Source: Nocardioides pini (lineage in GTDB: Bacteria > Actinomycetota > Actinomycetes > Propionibacteriales > Nocardioidaceae). From it: a DNA stretch of 64,000 nucleotides. The translations under genes were made by a program, and so were the position numbers. The DNA lies in assembly GCF_026712185.1 (NCBI RefSeq), contig NZ_JAPPUX010000002.1, positions 496,001 through 560,000 on the forward strand, given 5' to 3'. The notes under the pieces are model-generated. The model made no database searches. It was not told where the DNA came from and saw only the letters and a program-made list of their open reading frames with translations. Each line of letters opens with the position of its first letter. Positions within the stretch are counted from its first letter, which is position 1. Below, piece after piece: positions 18,438 through 27,149 of this stretch.

Positions 18438-18490
18438 GGCCCCTGACCTGCGAAGACACCTTCCAACGTCTTCCAGCGTCAGGGGCCTTT
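18438..18490 (+). terminator. Intrinsic terminator of glnA
   Basis: GGCCCCTGAC (18438-18447) pairs perfectly with GTCAGGGGCC (18478-18487), followed by TTTCTT. An inner GAAGAC/GTCTTC stem lengthens the hairpin. Confidence 0.88.
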
Positions 18491-18743
18491 CTTCGTTCGT
18501 CCGCGACCCCAGCGCAGCTCACCGCGAGCGCAGGAGTACGTGCTGCTTCGTGCTGCGCTGTCTGCGGCTGATCCGGGGCTGCTGGACCGCGTGTCGACGG
18601 CGGTGGACTGCTCTGCATCGGACGAGCGCGACGTCAGGGCGCATGTCCCCGGACGGCGGGCCCCGGGACCATGCCCGACGACGCGACCGCGAGCAGGTCG
18701 TTCCGGCAGGTGGTTCAGGCAGGTAGGCGGATCGTGTGCCGGG
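18491..18743. other. Intergenic gap between glnA and the catabolic block
   Basis: About 250 bp without a supportable gene. I see no clear promoter, tRNA or repeat. Minus-strand transcripts of the catabolic operon must end here or in the glnA hairpin. Confidence 0.5.
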
Positions 18744-19607
18744 TCAGGCTGGTCGCGCTTGGGTGATCTTGTCCCACAGGGAGCCGGCGTTGAGGGTTTG
18801 GATGTGCTTCATCATGTAGCCCTGCCCGACGTCGACGGGGTAGCGCTCGGCGAAGTTCACCCGCTCCACCGTCTCCTCGCGCGTCCAGCCCTTGGCCACG
18901 GCGTCGGTGACTGCGGTGACCCAATCGAGCAGGTTGGTGCGCTGGCGGGCGAGGTACTGCGGCGTGACGACCTCGCCGTGGCCGGGGACGACCCAGTCGA
19001 CGTCGAGCTTGCCGATGCGGTCCAGAGCGGCGAGCCACTCGGTGACGTTGGACCCCATGAGCCAGGTCTGGCACTCGGAGAAGATGGTGTCGCCGGTGAA
19101 CACGACACGCTCCTGCGGGACGTGCACGGCGATCTGGCCAGGGGTGTGCCCGGGGGTGTGCAGCAGCTCGAAGGTGTGGTCGCCGACCGTGAGCGTGAGG
19201 TCACCGGTGAAGGTGATGGTGGCGCGTCCGGGGTCGGCGAAGTAGGTGTCGCGGTCAGGGAAGATCGCCTTCCCGTCCGGGTCGTCGGTGGGGACGGCCT
19301 CGTACGCGTAGTCGAACGAGTCCAGGGAGGGGGTGACCTCCATGAAGTTGTCGGCCACTCCCTGGTGGTGGACGATGTCGCCAGCCCCGCGGAAGTAGTA
19401 GTTGCCGAAGATGTGGTCGACGTGGTGCTCGGTGTTGATGACGTACCTGATCGGCCCGTGGCCCTCGGCCTCGTCGCGCATCGCGACGGCCTTGGTGGGC
19501 AGCTGCGGGGTGTCGACGACGACGACCCCGTCGTCGGTGAGCACCATGCTCGGGTTGCAGCCGCGGAGGGTGGTGTCGGTCCAGACGTTGCTGGTGACCT
19601 TCTGCAT
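18744..19607 (-). CDS. MBL-fold metallo-hydrolase
   Basis: 287 residues with the metallo-beta-lactamase fold, predicted to hydrolyse an ester, lactone or thioester. The metal motif reads NTEHHVDH, so the first histidine of the classical HxHxDH is a glutamate. The later ligands are present: HTPGHTPGQ, TGDTIFSE and VVPGHGEV. The ATG at 19607 follows AGGAGCTGAC. It is the last gene of the minus-strand operon, 29 bp after the aldehyde dehydrogenase. Its pathway role is inferred only from context. Confidence 0.85.
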   Translation of the reverse strand: MQKVTSNVWTDTTLRGCNPSMVLTDDGVVVVDTPQLPTKAVAMRDEAEGHGPIRYVINTEHHVDHIFGNYYFRGAGDIVHHQGVADNFMEVTPSLDSFDYAYEAVPTDDPDGKAIFPDRDTYFADPGRATITFTGDLTLTVGDHTFELLHTPGHTPGQIAVHVPQERVVFTGDTIFSECQTWLMGSNVTEWLAALDRIGKLDVDWVVPGHGEVVTPQYLARQRTNLLDWVTAVTDAVAKGWTREETVERVNFAERYPVDVGQGYMMKHIQTLNAGSLWDKITQARPA

Positions 19608-19636
19608 GCTTGTCAGCTCCTTCAGATCCAGGTGGC

Positions 19637-21037
19637 TCAGCCGATGAGGACTGTGCGGATGTTGGTGAACTCGCGGGCACCGGCCTCGCCGAGCTCGCGG
19701 CCGTAGCCGCTCTGCTTGACCCCGCCGAACGGCAGGCGGGGGTCGGATGCGGTGACGGCGTTGATGAACAGCGCGCCGGAGTCGATGCGGGACCCGACGG
19801 CCAGGGCGTGCTCGGTGTCGGCGGACCAGACGCTGGCGCCCAGGCCGTACGGGGTGGCGTTGGCCAGCTCCACGGCTTCGTCGTCGGTGCTGAACGCGAT
19901 GACCGCGGCGGCGGGTCCGAAGGTCTCCTCGGCCATGACTGCCATGTCCGGGGTGACGTCGACCAGGACGGTGGGGGCGTACCAGGCGGGGCCGCGCTCG
20001 ATGAGCTGGTGCCCGCCGGTGAGGACCTTGGCGCCGGCCTCGACCGATCTGGCCACCTGGTCGTCGAGGTTGGCGGCGAGGTCGGCGCGGGCGAGCGGTC
20101 CGATCTTCGTGGCGTCGTCGCGCGGTGCGCCGATGACGAGCTCGTCGACGGCGTCGGCGAAACGTCGGCCGAACTCGTCCGCGATCGACTCGTGGACGAT
20201 GAAGCGCTTGGCGCAGAGACACGACTGGCCGGTGTTGAGGAACCGTCCGGCGACTGCCTTGGGGATCACGACGTCGAGGTCGGCGTCGGCGAGGACGACG
20301 AAGGGGTCGGACCCGCCGAGCTCCAGCACGCTCTTCTTCGCCGCCCGTCCGGCGCTGGCGGCCACGTGGGCGCCGGCCTTGTTGCTCCCGGTGAGCGTGA
20401 CGGCGGCGATGCGGTCGTCACCGATGAGCCGGTCGACCGTTTCGGGCACATCGGACTCGGCGACGACCAGGGTGCGGAAGACCCCGTCCGGCAGTCCCGC
20501 GTCGCGGAGGATGTCCTCGATGGCCAGGGCGACGCCCGTGACGTTCGGGGAGTGCTTGAGGATGCCGGCGTTGCCCGCCATGAGGGTCGGGGCGACGAAG
20601 CGGAACACTTGCCAGTAAGGGTAGTTCCAGGGCATCACCGCCAGGATCGTCCCGAGGGGCTCGTAGCGCACCCAGCTGCGGGAGCCGGTGGCCTGGACGT
20701 CCTGGTCGGCGAGGGCCTTCGGGGACTCCTCGGCGTAGTACTCGCACACCCAGGCGCACTTCTCGACCTCGGCGATCGCCTCGGTGATGGGCTTGCCCAT
20801 CTCGGCGGTCGCGAGTGCACCCAGCTCGGCTGAGCGTTCACGCAGCACCTCGGCGGTGCGGCGCATGATGGCGGCGCGCTCCTCGATGGGGGTGTCCGCC
20901 CAGGTCTTCTGGGCTGCGGTGACCTGGACGAGGACGGCTTCGATGTCCGTTGCGGACATCGCGTCGTAGCGTGCCAGCTCGGTGTCGGTCGCAGGGTTGA
21001 TGGTGACGATCTGCTCGCGGGTCTGCTCAGAGAACAC
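19637..21037 (-). CDS. NAD(P)-dependent semialdehyde dehydrogenase (succinate-semialdehyde dehydrogenase-like)
   Basis: An aldehyde dehydrogenase of 466 residues close to the GabD1 type that oxidises succinate semialdehyde. Motifs: PWNYPYWQVFR, TLTGSNKAG, the general base in LELGGSDPF, the nucleophile in NTGQSCLCAKRF, and EETFGPAAAVI. The ATG at 21037 overlaps the CoxG-like gene by 11 bp, indicating coupling. In this operon it probably oxidises a ring-cleavage product, which may be succinate semialdehyde, but other semialdehydes are possible. Confidence 0.88.
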   Translation of the reverse strand: MFSEQTREQIVTINPATDTELARYDAMSATDIEAVLVQVTAAQKTWADTPIEERAAIMRRTAEVLRERSAELGALATAEMGKPITEAIAEVEKCAWVCEYYAEESPKALADQDVQATGSRSWVRYEPLGTILAVMPWNYPYWQVFRFVAPTLMAGNAGILKHSPNVTGVALAIEDILRDAGLPDGVFRTLVVAESDVPETVDRLIGDDRIAAVTLTGSNKAGAHVAASAGRAAKKSVLELGGSDPFVVLADADLDVVIPKAVAGRFLNTGQSCLCAKRFIVHESIADEFGRRFADAVDELVIGAPRDDATKIGPLARADLAANLDDQVARSVEAGAKVLTGGHQLIERGPAWYAPTVLVDVTPDMAVMAEETFGPAAAVIAFSTDDEAVELANATPYGLGASVWSADTEHALAVGSRIDSGALFINAVTASDPRLPFGGVKQSGYGRELGEAGAREFTNIRTVLIG

Positions 21038-21698
21038 TGCGCACGATCCTTTCCAGGGTTTGGCTCTTGCCGTAGAGGTAGCCGACGACCAGTCCGGTGG
21101 CGCCGATGACGAGTGGTCTGGCGATCGACTTGACGGCTTCGGACCCGAAGAGGAGGCCCATGGCGTCGAGCCCGTCGCCGCCGGACGGAGTGAACGCCGG
21201 GGCCGTCGAACTCGACGTCGACGATGCAGCCGTGGGCGTGGTGGAGCTGGCGGCGCCGGACTGGATGAGCTGCGAGAGGTTGTCGGCGAACTGGGCCAGC
21301 ATGCGGTTGCTGACGTCCTTCATGACGCCGCCGCCGAACTGCGCGGCCTTCCCGGTGACGTTGAGGTCGGTGACGACATGGACGTCGGTGGCGCCGTCGC
21401 GCTCGGCGAGGGTCGCGGTGACGGTGGCCTGGGCCCCGCCGTTCCCCTTCGCGTCGCGACCCTGCGCCTGGATGACCGCGCGTCGGGCGGTGGCATCCTT
21501 CTCGACGAGCTCGCCATCGCCCTTGAAGGTCATGGAGATCGGACCGAGCTTGATCTTCATGCCGCCTTCGAAGGTGTCCCCGTCGACCGACGTGACGGCT
21601 GCGCCCGGGAGGCAGGGCGCGATCTTCTCGACGTCGACCAGCAGGTCGAAGGCGCGGTCGGCCGGGACCGGGACGGAGAAGTCGTGGACGAGTTCCAT
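21027..21698 (-). CDS. CoxG-like SRPBCC protein with C-terminal membrane helix
   Basis: 223 residues. The N-terminal SRPBCC domain (MELVHDFSVPVPADRAFDLL, then CLPGAAVTSVDG and GKAAQFGGGVM) matches CoxG, the protein that tethers CO-dehydrogenase-type molybdenum hydroxylases to the membrane. A Ser/Thr-rich linker leads to a C-terminal hydrophobic segment (IARPLVIGATGLVVGYLYG). It lies in the same operon as the three hydroxylase subunits, so recruiting that enzyme to the membrane is the likely job. Confidence 0.85.
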   Translation of the reverse strand: MELVHDFSVPVPADRAFDLLVDVEKIAPCLPGAAVTSVDGDTFEGGMKIKLGPISMTFKGDGELVEKDATARRAVIQAQGRDAKGNGGAQATVTATLAERDGATDVHVVTDLNVTGKAAQFGGGVMKDVSNRMLAQFADNLSQLIQSGAASSTTPTAASSTSSSTAPAFTPSGGDGLDAMGLLFGSEAVKSIARPLVIGATGLVVGYLYGKSQTLERIVRSVL

Positions 21699-21727
21699 GT
21701 GGGTGGCTCTTCTCGGCTATCGGGTGG

Positions 21728-22375
21728 TCAGGTCAGTGGTGCGAAGGTCTCGACGTCGACGCGCCCGCCGTCGACGATCACCCGCGAGCCGGTCACGTAG
21801 GCGAGCTCGCCCGGGTCGGGCAGGCCGGCACCGATGGCGAGGGAGCGCAGGAGCGGCGAGTGGGTGATGCAGACGATCAGCCGGCCGCTGTACGGGCCGG
21901 GATCAGCAAACGTGCGGGCGAATCGTTGGAGCCGCGCTGACACGTCGTCGCGAGTCTCGCCGGGTGGATCGTCCTGTCCCAACCACCAGCCGATGCGGTC
22001 AGGGGCGTGGAAGAAGGTGTCCCACCACGCGTTGGCTGCGGCCTGCGTGGCCGTCATGCCGGGCACCTGCTCGGCGAGCGACTCCGGTGAGCTGACCATG
22101 TTGACGCGGGTGCCGGCTGCGTACATGTCGGGGTTGCGCAGGGCGAACGAGTCGATCGGTCCGTCCACGCGTTCGGGTGCGTCCATCCCGCGGATGATGG
22201 CCTCGGCTGTCTCGCGGGTGCGGCGGGTGCCGCCGTACAACACGGTCACCGGGTCGGCGAACGACGCGGCGATGGCTTTGCCGGACTGCTCGGCGTGGAG
22301 GAGCCCGGCCTCCGTCACGGGGACGTCACCTCGGTGCGAGGCGACCTCCCCGTGACGCAGGAACAGGATCTGCAT
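21728..22375 (-). CDS. Histidine phosphatase superfamily protein
   Basis: 215 residues of the phosphoglycerate-mutase-like phosphatase clan. The phospho-accepting residue is His8 in LFLRHGEVASHRG, and the second catalytic histidine lies in VCITHSPLLRSLA. The middle part includes YGGTRRTRETAEAI. The ATG at 22375 lies 1 bp after the stop of the ABM gene. In an operon that also encodes a PEP-synthase-like phosphotransferase, its natural role would be to remove a phosphate from a phosphorylated pathway intermediate; that is inference. Confidence 0.87.
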   Translation of the reverse strand: MQILFLRHGEVASHRGDVPVTEAGLLHAEQSGKAIAASFADPVTVLYGGTRRTRETAEAIIRGMDAPERVDGPIDSFALRNPDMYAAGTRVNMVSSPESLAEQVPGMTATQAAANAWWDTFFHAPDRIGWWLGQDDPPGETRDDVSARLQRFARTFADPGPYSGRLIVCITHSPLLRSLAIGAGLPDPGELAYVTGSRVIVDGGRVDVETFAPLT

Positions 22376-22376
22376 G

Positions 22377-22670
22377 TCAGACGTCGATCGTGGTGTACGT
22401 CTTGACCGAGCGCTCCTCGAGGTACTCGATGATGTAGCCGAAGACGTTCTCCTGGAAGTGCGGTGTGGCCTTGTGTGCCTCGTAGGCGGCCTCGTCGACG
22501 TACTGCTCGTAGAGGAAGAACGTGCGCGGGTCCTCGGGGTTGACCTGCGCCTGGTAGAAGAGGTTCCCCTCCTCCGCACGCGAGAGCGGGGTCATCTTGA
22601 CGATGGTCTCCTCGACGCGCTTCTCCTCGCCTTCCTTGGCCAGCCAGGTGGCGGCGACAACGAATGCCAT
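22377..22670 (-). CDS. Antibiotic biosynthesis monooxygenase (ABM) domain protein
   Basis: 97 residues, a single ABM ferredoxin-like domain (YgiN type), which acts as a cofactor-free quinol monooxygenase or a ring-intermediate isomerase in some pathways. Visible: ATWLAKEGEEKRVEETI, then RTFFLYEQYVDEAAYEAHKA and TPHFQE with the conserved His. Start is ATG at 22670. It lies between the FAH-family gene and the phosphatase gene, and could oxidise a hydroquinone-like intermediate. Confidence 0.85.
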   Translation of the reverse strand: MAFVVAATWLAKEGEEKRVEETIVKMTPLSRAEEGNLFYQAQVNPEDPRTFFLYEQYVDEAAYEAHKATPHFQENVFGYIIEYLEERSVKTYTTIDV

Positions 22671-22733
22671 GGTGTGTCTCTCTTCCGTGGGTTGTGTGGT
22701 TGGACGTGCGGTGACATCGGGTGCGGCGGGCGG

Positions 22734-23579
22734 TCAGGCCGCCGGGGTGCCGACGGTGTTGCGGAGGACGCCGATGCCGGAGGCCTCCATCTCGATGCGG
22801 TCGCCGGGCTGCAGCCAGCGATCGAGCTCGAGGCCGGAGCCGCCGGTGGCGGTGCCGGAGCCGAGGACCTCACCGGGCCGCAGGGTCAGGCCCTGGGAGG
22901 TGTAGGCGATCATCGACTCGAAGGTGTGGTGCATGTCCTTGGTGTTGGTGCCGCCCCAGCGTTCGCCGTTGATGCGGACCTCGAGGTCGACGTCGTGGGG
23001 GTCGATCTCGTCTGCGGTGACCAGGCAGGGGCCGAGGATGTTGGAGCCGTCCCAGTCCTTTGCCTTGCTCGGGCCCATGCCGACGGGGAGCTCGCGCACC
23101 TGCACGTCGCGGGCGGACATGTCGTTCCAGATGGTGTAGCCGAACACGTGGTCCAGCGCGTCGACTTCCGCGATGTCCTTGCCAGCGGTCCCGATGACGG
23201 CGGCGAGCTCGAGCTCGTGGTCCAGCTTCTGGGTGTAGGCCGGCCACGGGATCTCGACCTCGGGGCCGATGACGGTGTCGGGCAGGCCCTTGTAGTGCGC
23301 GGGGACCTGGTACCACTCGTCGGGGATGTCCTTGCCGAGGCCGGCGAAGGCGTTGAGGAGGTGGCCCTCGAAGGCGAGGAAGTCTCGGATGGTGCGTGGC
23401 CGCAGCGGTGCGAGCAGGCGTGCGTCGGGGACGTGCCGGGTGGCAGAGCCGATCCGGCCGCCGGCCTCGATGAACGCGACCATGTCGCCGTCGAAGTCGG
23501 CGTCGACGACGTCGCCATCGTCGAGGTAACCCACACGGGGCGCGGAGTGGTCGGGGGACTCGTAGGTCACGAACTTCAC
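22734..23579 (-). CDS. Fumarylacetoacetate hydrolase family protein
   Basis: 281 residues of the FAH superfamily, whose members hydrolyse, decarboxylate, isomerise or hydrate acyl-pyruvate-like products of aromatic ring cleavage. Motifs: KLDHELELAAVIG with the metal-binding acidic residues, GYTIWNDMSARDVQ, KAKDWDGSNILGPCLV, and the C-terminal GSGLELDRWLQPGDRIEMEA. The GTG at 23579 overlaps the iron-sulfur gene by 4 bp (GTGA). The exact reaction cannot be told from sequence. Confidence 0.9.
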   Translation of the reverse strand: MKFVTYESPDHSAPRVGYLDDGDVVDADFDGDMVAFIEAGGRIGSATRHVPDARLLAPLRPRTIRDFLAFEGHLLNAFAGLGKDIPDEWYQVPAHYKGLPDTVIGPEVEIPWPAYTQKLDHELELAAVIGTAGKDIAEVDALDHVFGYTIWNDMSARDVQVRELPVGMGPSKAKDWDGSNILGPCLVTADEIDPHDVDLEVRINGERWGGTNTKDMHHTFESMIAYTSQGLTLRPGEVLGSGTATGGSGLELDRWLQPGDRIEMEASGIGVLRNTVGTPAA

Positions 23580-24019
23580 TGGGCTGCCTCCTCGACGGCC
23601 TCGATGATCTTCAGGTAGCAGCCGCAGCGGCACAGGTTGCCGCCGAGGCCCTCGCGGATCTCCTCGCGCGAGCAGGCGTGGCCCTTGTCGATCATGTCGC
23701 GGGCGGTGAGGACCATGCCGGGGATGCAGTAGCCGCACTGGAAGGCGTGGTTGCGGTCGAAGCTGGCGACGACCTCGTCGTCCTCGGGAAGGCCCTCGAT
23801 GGTCGTGATCTCCTTGCCCTGCGCGAGAGGCGCCATCAGGATGCAGCCGGAGACGGGCTCGCCATCCAGGAGGACGGTGCACGTGCCGCACAGGCCGACA
23901 CCGCACGTGACGCGGGGGCCGGTGAGGCCGACCTGGTCGCGCAGGACGTCGACGAGCATGTCGTGGGGTTCGGCGTCGACGTCCACGGCCCGGCCGTTCA
24001 CGTTGAGTGTGAGGTTCAC
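23576..24019 (-). CDS. Molybdenum hydroxylase small subunit, two [2Fe-2S] clusters (CoxS/XdhC-like)
   Basis: 147 residues. The plant-type cluster is bound by CGVGLCGTC plus a later cysteine (SGC), and the second cluster by CGYC and CRCGC in the helical C-terminal half. It passes electrons from the molybdenum centre to FAD. It overlaps the large-subunit gene by 4 bp and the FAH gene by 4 bp, so the subunits are translationally coupled. Confidence 0.94.
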   Translation of the reverse strand: MNLTLNVNGRAVDVDAEPHDMLVDVLRDQVGLTGPRVTCGVGLCGTCTVLLDGEPVSGCILMAPLAQGKEITTIEGLPEDDEVVASFDRNHAFQCGYCIPGMVLTARDMIDKGHACSREEIREGLGGNLCRCGCYLKIIEAVEEAAQ

Positions 24020-26250
24020 TGCGGGTCCTCCCCTGTCGGGCTCTGGAATGTGTCGCCGAGGCGTGCGGCAAGGACACGCTCGGGTGTCATCGGCAGGTCC
24101 CGGACGTCGTAGCCGAAGGTCGCGACGGCGTTGCCGATGGCGGGTGGGACCGGCGGAACGGCGGTCTCCCCCAGTCCGTGGACCTCGCCGCCGGGTACTT
24201 CCATGACGCGGTGCCGGATGGAGGCGACGTCGAGGGCGGAGGCGATGTTGTAGTCCGACAGGTTCGGGTTCGTCATCTGACCCTCGGTGTACTGCAGCTC
24301 CTCGAAAAGCGCGGTGCCCAGGCCGAGGATCATCGAGCCCTCGTTCTGCAGCTCGGCGCCGTGCTTGTTGATGACCTTGCCGGCGTACGAGCAGGCGTAC
24401 AGCGTGGAGAGGCTGATGATGCCCGTCTCGTCGTCCACCTCGAGCTCAGCCGAAGCCGACCCCTGGTGCCAGTGCGAGGACGCGATGCCCTGCCCGGTGT
24501 CCGGGTCGAGGCCCCCGTCGTTGGAGACGTACCCGTGACCGATCGTGCCGTGGACCTGGAGGTCGCGGGCCGCGTCCGCGAGGGCTCGGCTCATCATGTG
24601 GGTCGACCGGCTGGAAGTGGTCCGGGTGTCGTAGGGCACCCGGTCGGTGTCGGGCGCGCACACGACGACCTGGTCCACCTCGACCTTGAGGTACTCGGCC
24701 GCGAGTCGGGTGAGCATCTCCCCCGCCCCTTGGCCGATGTCCGCGGTCGCGGCCTGGACCTCGTACCGCCCGTCGGGCAGGAGCTCGATGCGTGCCTCGG
24801 CCTTGCTGGGGGTCTGCATTCCCTTGAGGATCACCACGACTCCCTTGCCGCGGCGGTCGCCGTCCTTCTCCCAGCCGACAGCGGCGGCGGCATCGTCGAG
24901 GAGCTCCTCGAAGCGGGCGTCGTGCATGACCTCGCCGGTGCAGAACGTGTCGCCCTCGTGGAGAAGGTTCTGGCGACGGAGCTCGACCGCGTCGATGCCG
25001 AGCTTGTCGGCCATCATGTCCACGACACGCTCGGCGGCCCAGATGGACTGCATGGCTCCGTAGCCGCGGAACGCGCCACCGGGCGGCAGGTTGGTGTAGA
25101 TGCAGTAGGAGTCGACCGCGACGTGGTCGAAGCGGTAGGGGCCGACGCCGGCATAGCCCATCTTCTGCGCGACGCCGGGCCCGCAGTCGGCGTACGCACC
25201 CGTGTTGACGTAGGCCCAGATGCGCTTGGCGACGAAGGTCCCGTCCCGCTTGGCGCCCAGCTTGATGCGGACGGTGGAGGGATGCCGGGTGACCTCGTTG
25301 AAGACCTCGTCGCGGTCGAGGACGCACCGGACCGGCCGCCCTGCCTTCCGGGCAGCCAGTGCGGTGATGGCCTCGGTCCGGATGAAGGTCTTGGCGCCGA
25401 ACGCACCGCCCATGAACGGCACGACGACGCGGACGTCCTCGGCAGCCAGGCCGAAGATGTGGGCCAGGTCCTGGCGCATGTTGAACGGCGTCTGCGTGCC
25501 GGTGGTGACCTCGAGGCGTCCGTCGACCCACTGGGCGTTCGTGGCGTGCGGCTCCATGGGCACGTGTGCCGCGGCCGGGGTGTGGAAGACCTCGTCGACG
25601 ATGACGTCCGCGTCGGCGAAGGCGTCTGCCAAGGCGTCGTCGGGGTCGTCCAGGTGTGGGACGACCTCCGGCTCGTCGCGGCCCTGCAGGGCTGGCGTAC
25701 GGATGCGGAACCGGTGGCAGACGTTCGTGCCGTCCTGGGGCCGCATGTCGAAGTAGGCCGAGTCCGACTCGGAGGTGTAGTGCTTGGCGTGCACGAGCTG
25801 GGCGCCCGGGGCGATGGCGTCCATCTCGCCGAACACGGACGGGACCGCCTCGTAGTCGACCTCGACGAGCGAGGCCGCCACCCGGGCGTCGCGAGCGGTG
25901 GGGGCGACCACCGCGGCGATCGCGTCGCCGACGAACTTCGGCTCGCGGGTCAGGACGACCTGATCGGCGATCTGGCAGCCGAAGGTGTTCAGGTCGCTGA
26001 CGTCGTCGGCGGTCAGGAAGATGACGTCGTCATCGAGGAGCGCGGTCTGGAAACCGGTCACCCGTCCCGCGGGGATGGCCGAGCGGATGATGCGCAGGTG
26101 CCACTCCCCCGGGATGGTGGAGTCGATGGAGTAGGAGATCTGGGCGGTGATCCGCGGGTTGATGCCGCGCACCGCGGAGCTCGCGCCCGGGCCGTCGTAG
26201 GCCCGCGCGGGCCCGTCGCCGGGTCGGGTCTGGTCAGCGCGCTGGGTCAT
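24016..26250 (-). CDS. Molybdenum hydroxylase large subunit (xanthine dehydrogenase family, molybdopterin cytosine dinucleotide type)
   Basis: 744 residues. Motifs are FMGGAFGAKTF, GGAFRGYGAMQ in the substrate-side loop, and the catalytic glutamate in GLGETAVPPVPPAIGNAV (Glu695). The CO dehydrogenase form I signature AYxCSFR is absent and replaced by AFRGYG, so this is a hydroxylase or reductase of the xanthine dehydrogenase, quinoline oxidoreductase or hydroxybenzoyl-CoA reductase sort, not a CO dehydrogenase. The ATG at 26250 overlaps the medium-subunit stop by 4 bp. Substrate unknown; an aromatic N-heterocycle or hydroxyarene is likely. No cofactor maturation genes lie in the block. Confidence 0.92.
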   Translation of the reverse strand: MTQRADQTRPGDGPARAYDGPGASSAVRGINPRITAQISYSIDSTIPGEWHLRIIRSAIPAGRVTGFQTALLDDDVIFLTADDVSDLNTFGCQIADQVVLTREPKFVGDAIAAVVAPTARDARVAASLVEVDYEAVPSVFGEMDAIAPGAQLVHAKHYTSESDSAYFDMRPQDGTNVCHRFRIRTPALQGRDEPEVVPHLDDPDDALADAFADADVIVDEVFHTPAAAHVPMEPHATNAQWVDGRLEVTTGTQTPFNMRQDLAHIFGLAAEDVRVVVPFMGGAFGAKTFIRTEAITALAARKAGRPVRCVLDRDEVFNEVTRHPSTVRIKLGAKRDGTFVAKRIWAYVNTGAYADCGPGVAQKMGYAGVGPYRFDHVAVDSYCIYTNLPPGGAFRGYGAMQSIWAAERVVDMMADKLGIDAVELRRQNLLHEGDTFCTGEVMHDARFEELLDDAAAAVGWEKDGDRRGKGVVVILKGMQTPSKAEARIELLPDGRYEVQAATADIGQGAGEMLTRLAAEYLKVEVDQVVVCAPDTDRVPYDTRTTSSRSTHMMSRALADAARDLQVHGTIGHGYVSNDGGLDPDTGQGIASSHWHQGSASAELEVDDETGIISLSTLYACSYAGKVINKHGAELQNEGSMILGLGTALFEELQYTEGQMTNPNLSDYNIASALDVASIRHRVMEVPGGEVHGLGETAVPPVPPAIGNAVATFGYDVRDLPMTPERVLAARLGDTFQSPTGEDPQ

Positions 26251-27056
26251 CGGGCCACCGCCATCAGGGCGCGACGGACCTCGACGCCGACGACGTGGCG
26301 CCGGTAGGCCGCGGATCCGCGGTTGTCGTCGATGTAGTCGATCCGCGAGGCGTACTCCTCGCCGATCTCTCGGGCGGAGTCCAGGTCGCCCGGGCGCCAT
26401 TGCGAGCAGACGTCGGCGAAGTGGTACGGGCGGTCGCTGACGGCGCCGACGACGACACGGACCGTCTCGCCGTGCACGACCGCCGCCACCGACGAGGCCG
26501 GACGGTCTTCCTGCGAACGCGTGCGGAGCTTGCGGTAGACCGCGGCACCGGTGGGGCGCGGCACGACGACACGCGTGATGAGCTCGTCCTCCTCCATGCT
26601 GGTGGAGTAGTGGCCGATGATCAGGTCCTCCACGGGGACGCGGCGGGTGCCGCGGACCGAGGCGATCTCCGCGACGGCGTTGGACGCCACGAGCATCGAC
26701 GGCGGGTCGGAGGCGTAGTCGGCGTCAGCGAGGACGCCACCCATGGTGGCCCGGTTGCGCACCCGCGGGCTGGCCACTGCCTTGAAGGCGGCGGCGACAC
26801 CGGGCCAGATGGTGCGGACGGTGTCGTCCAGCTCGAGGCGTCGGTGCGTGACCATCGCTCCGACGGAGAGATCACCGGCGGAGTGCATCCGGGTGAGCTC
26901 GGTGACACGCTGGAGCGAGATCCACTCGTCCGCCTCGACGAGCCCTTGGCGCACCAGGATTCCCAGGAACGTGCCGCCGGCCACGATCGGGGCCTCGGGA
27001 CGTTCCGCGCGTGTTCGCACGACGTCGTCGACGCTGGTGGGCAGGTGCCACGTCAT
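26247..27056 (-). CDS. Molybdenum hydroxylase FAD-binding medium subunit (CoxM-like)
   Basis: 269 residues from the ATG at 27056. The FAD motifs are PIVAGGTFLGILVRQG near the N-terminus and TMGGVLADADYASDPP in the middle, and a C-terminal CO_deh_flav_C domain ends the protein. It hands electrons from the iron-sulfur subunit to an acceptor. An alternative ATG at 27098 would add 14 polar residues. It sits 93 bp after the ATP-grasp gene and overlaps the large-subunit gene by 4 bp. Confidence 0.9.
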   Translation of the reverse strand: MTWHLPTSVDDVVRTRAERPEAPIVAGGTFLGILVRQGLVEADEWISLQRVTELTRMHSAGDLSVGAMVTHRRLELDDTVRTIWPGVAAAFKAVASPRVRNRATMGGVLADADYASDPPSMLVASNAVAEIASVRGTRRVPVEDLIIGHYSTSMEEDELITRVVVPRPTGAAVYRKLRTRSQEDRPASSVAAVVHGETVRVVVGAVSDRPYHFADVCSQWRPGDLDSAREIGEEYASRIDYIDDNRGSAAYRRHVVGVEVRRALMAVAR

Positions 27057-27149
27057 GGAGGTCTCGTCTCCGTTCCGGTGTCGAGGTGGATGGTTCAACT
27101 GCGGTCGGGCGCGGGCGTCGGACCATGGGTGTGTCCGGCCCGTGCTCAG

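Noticed and set aside
24178..26307. Long plus-strand open frame opposite the molybdenum hydroxylase large subunit
   Set aside because: Shadow of the real minus-strand gene; no recognisable domain and the composition is typical of antisense translation.
18744..27056. CO dehydrogenase (cox) operon
   Set aside because: The large subunit lacks the AYxCSFR form I signature, and no coxD/E/F genes are present. The order and partners fit an organic-substrate molybdenum hydroxylase.
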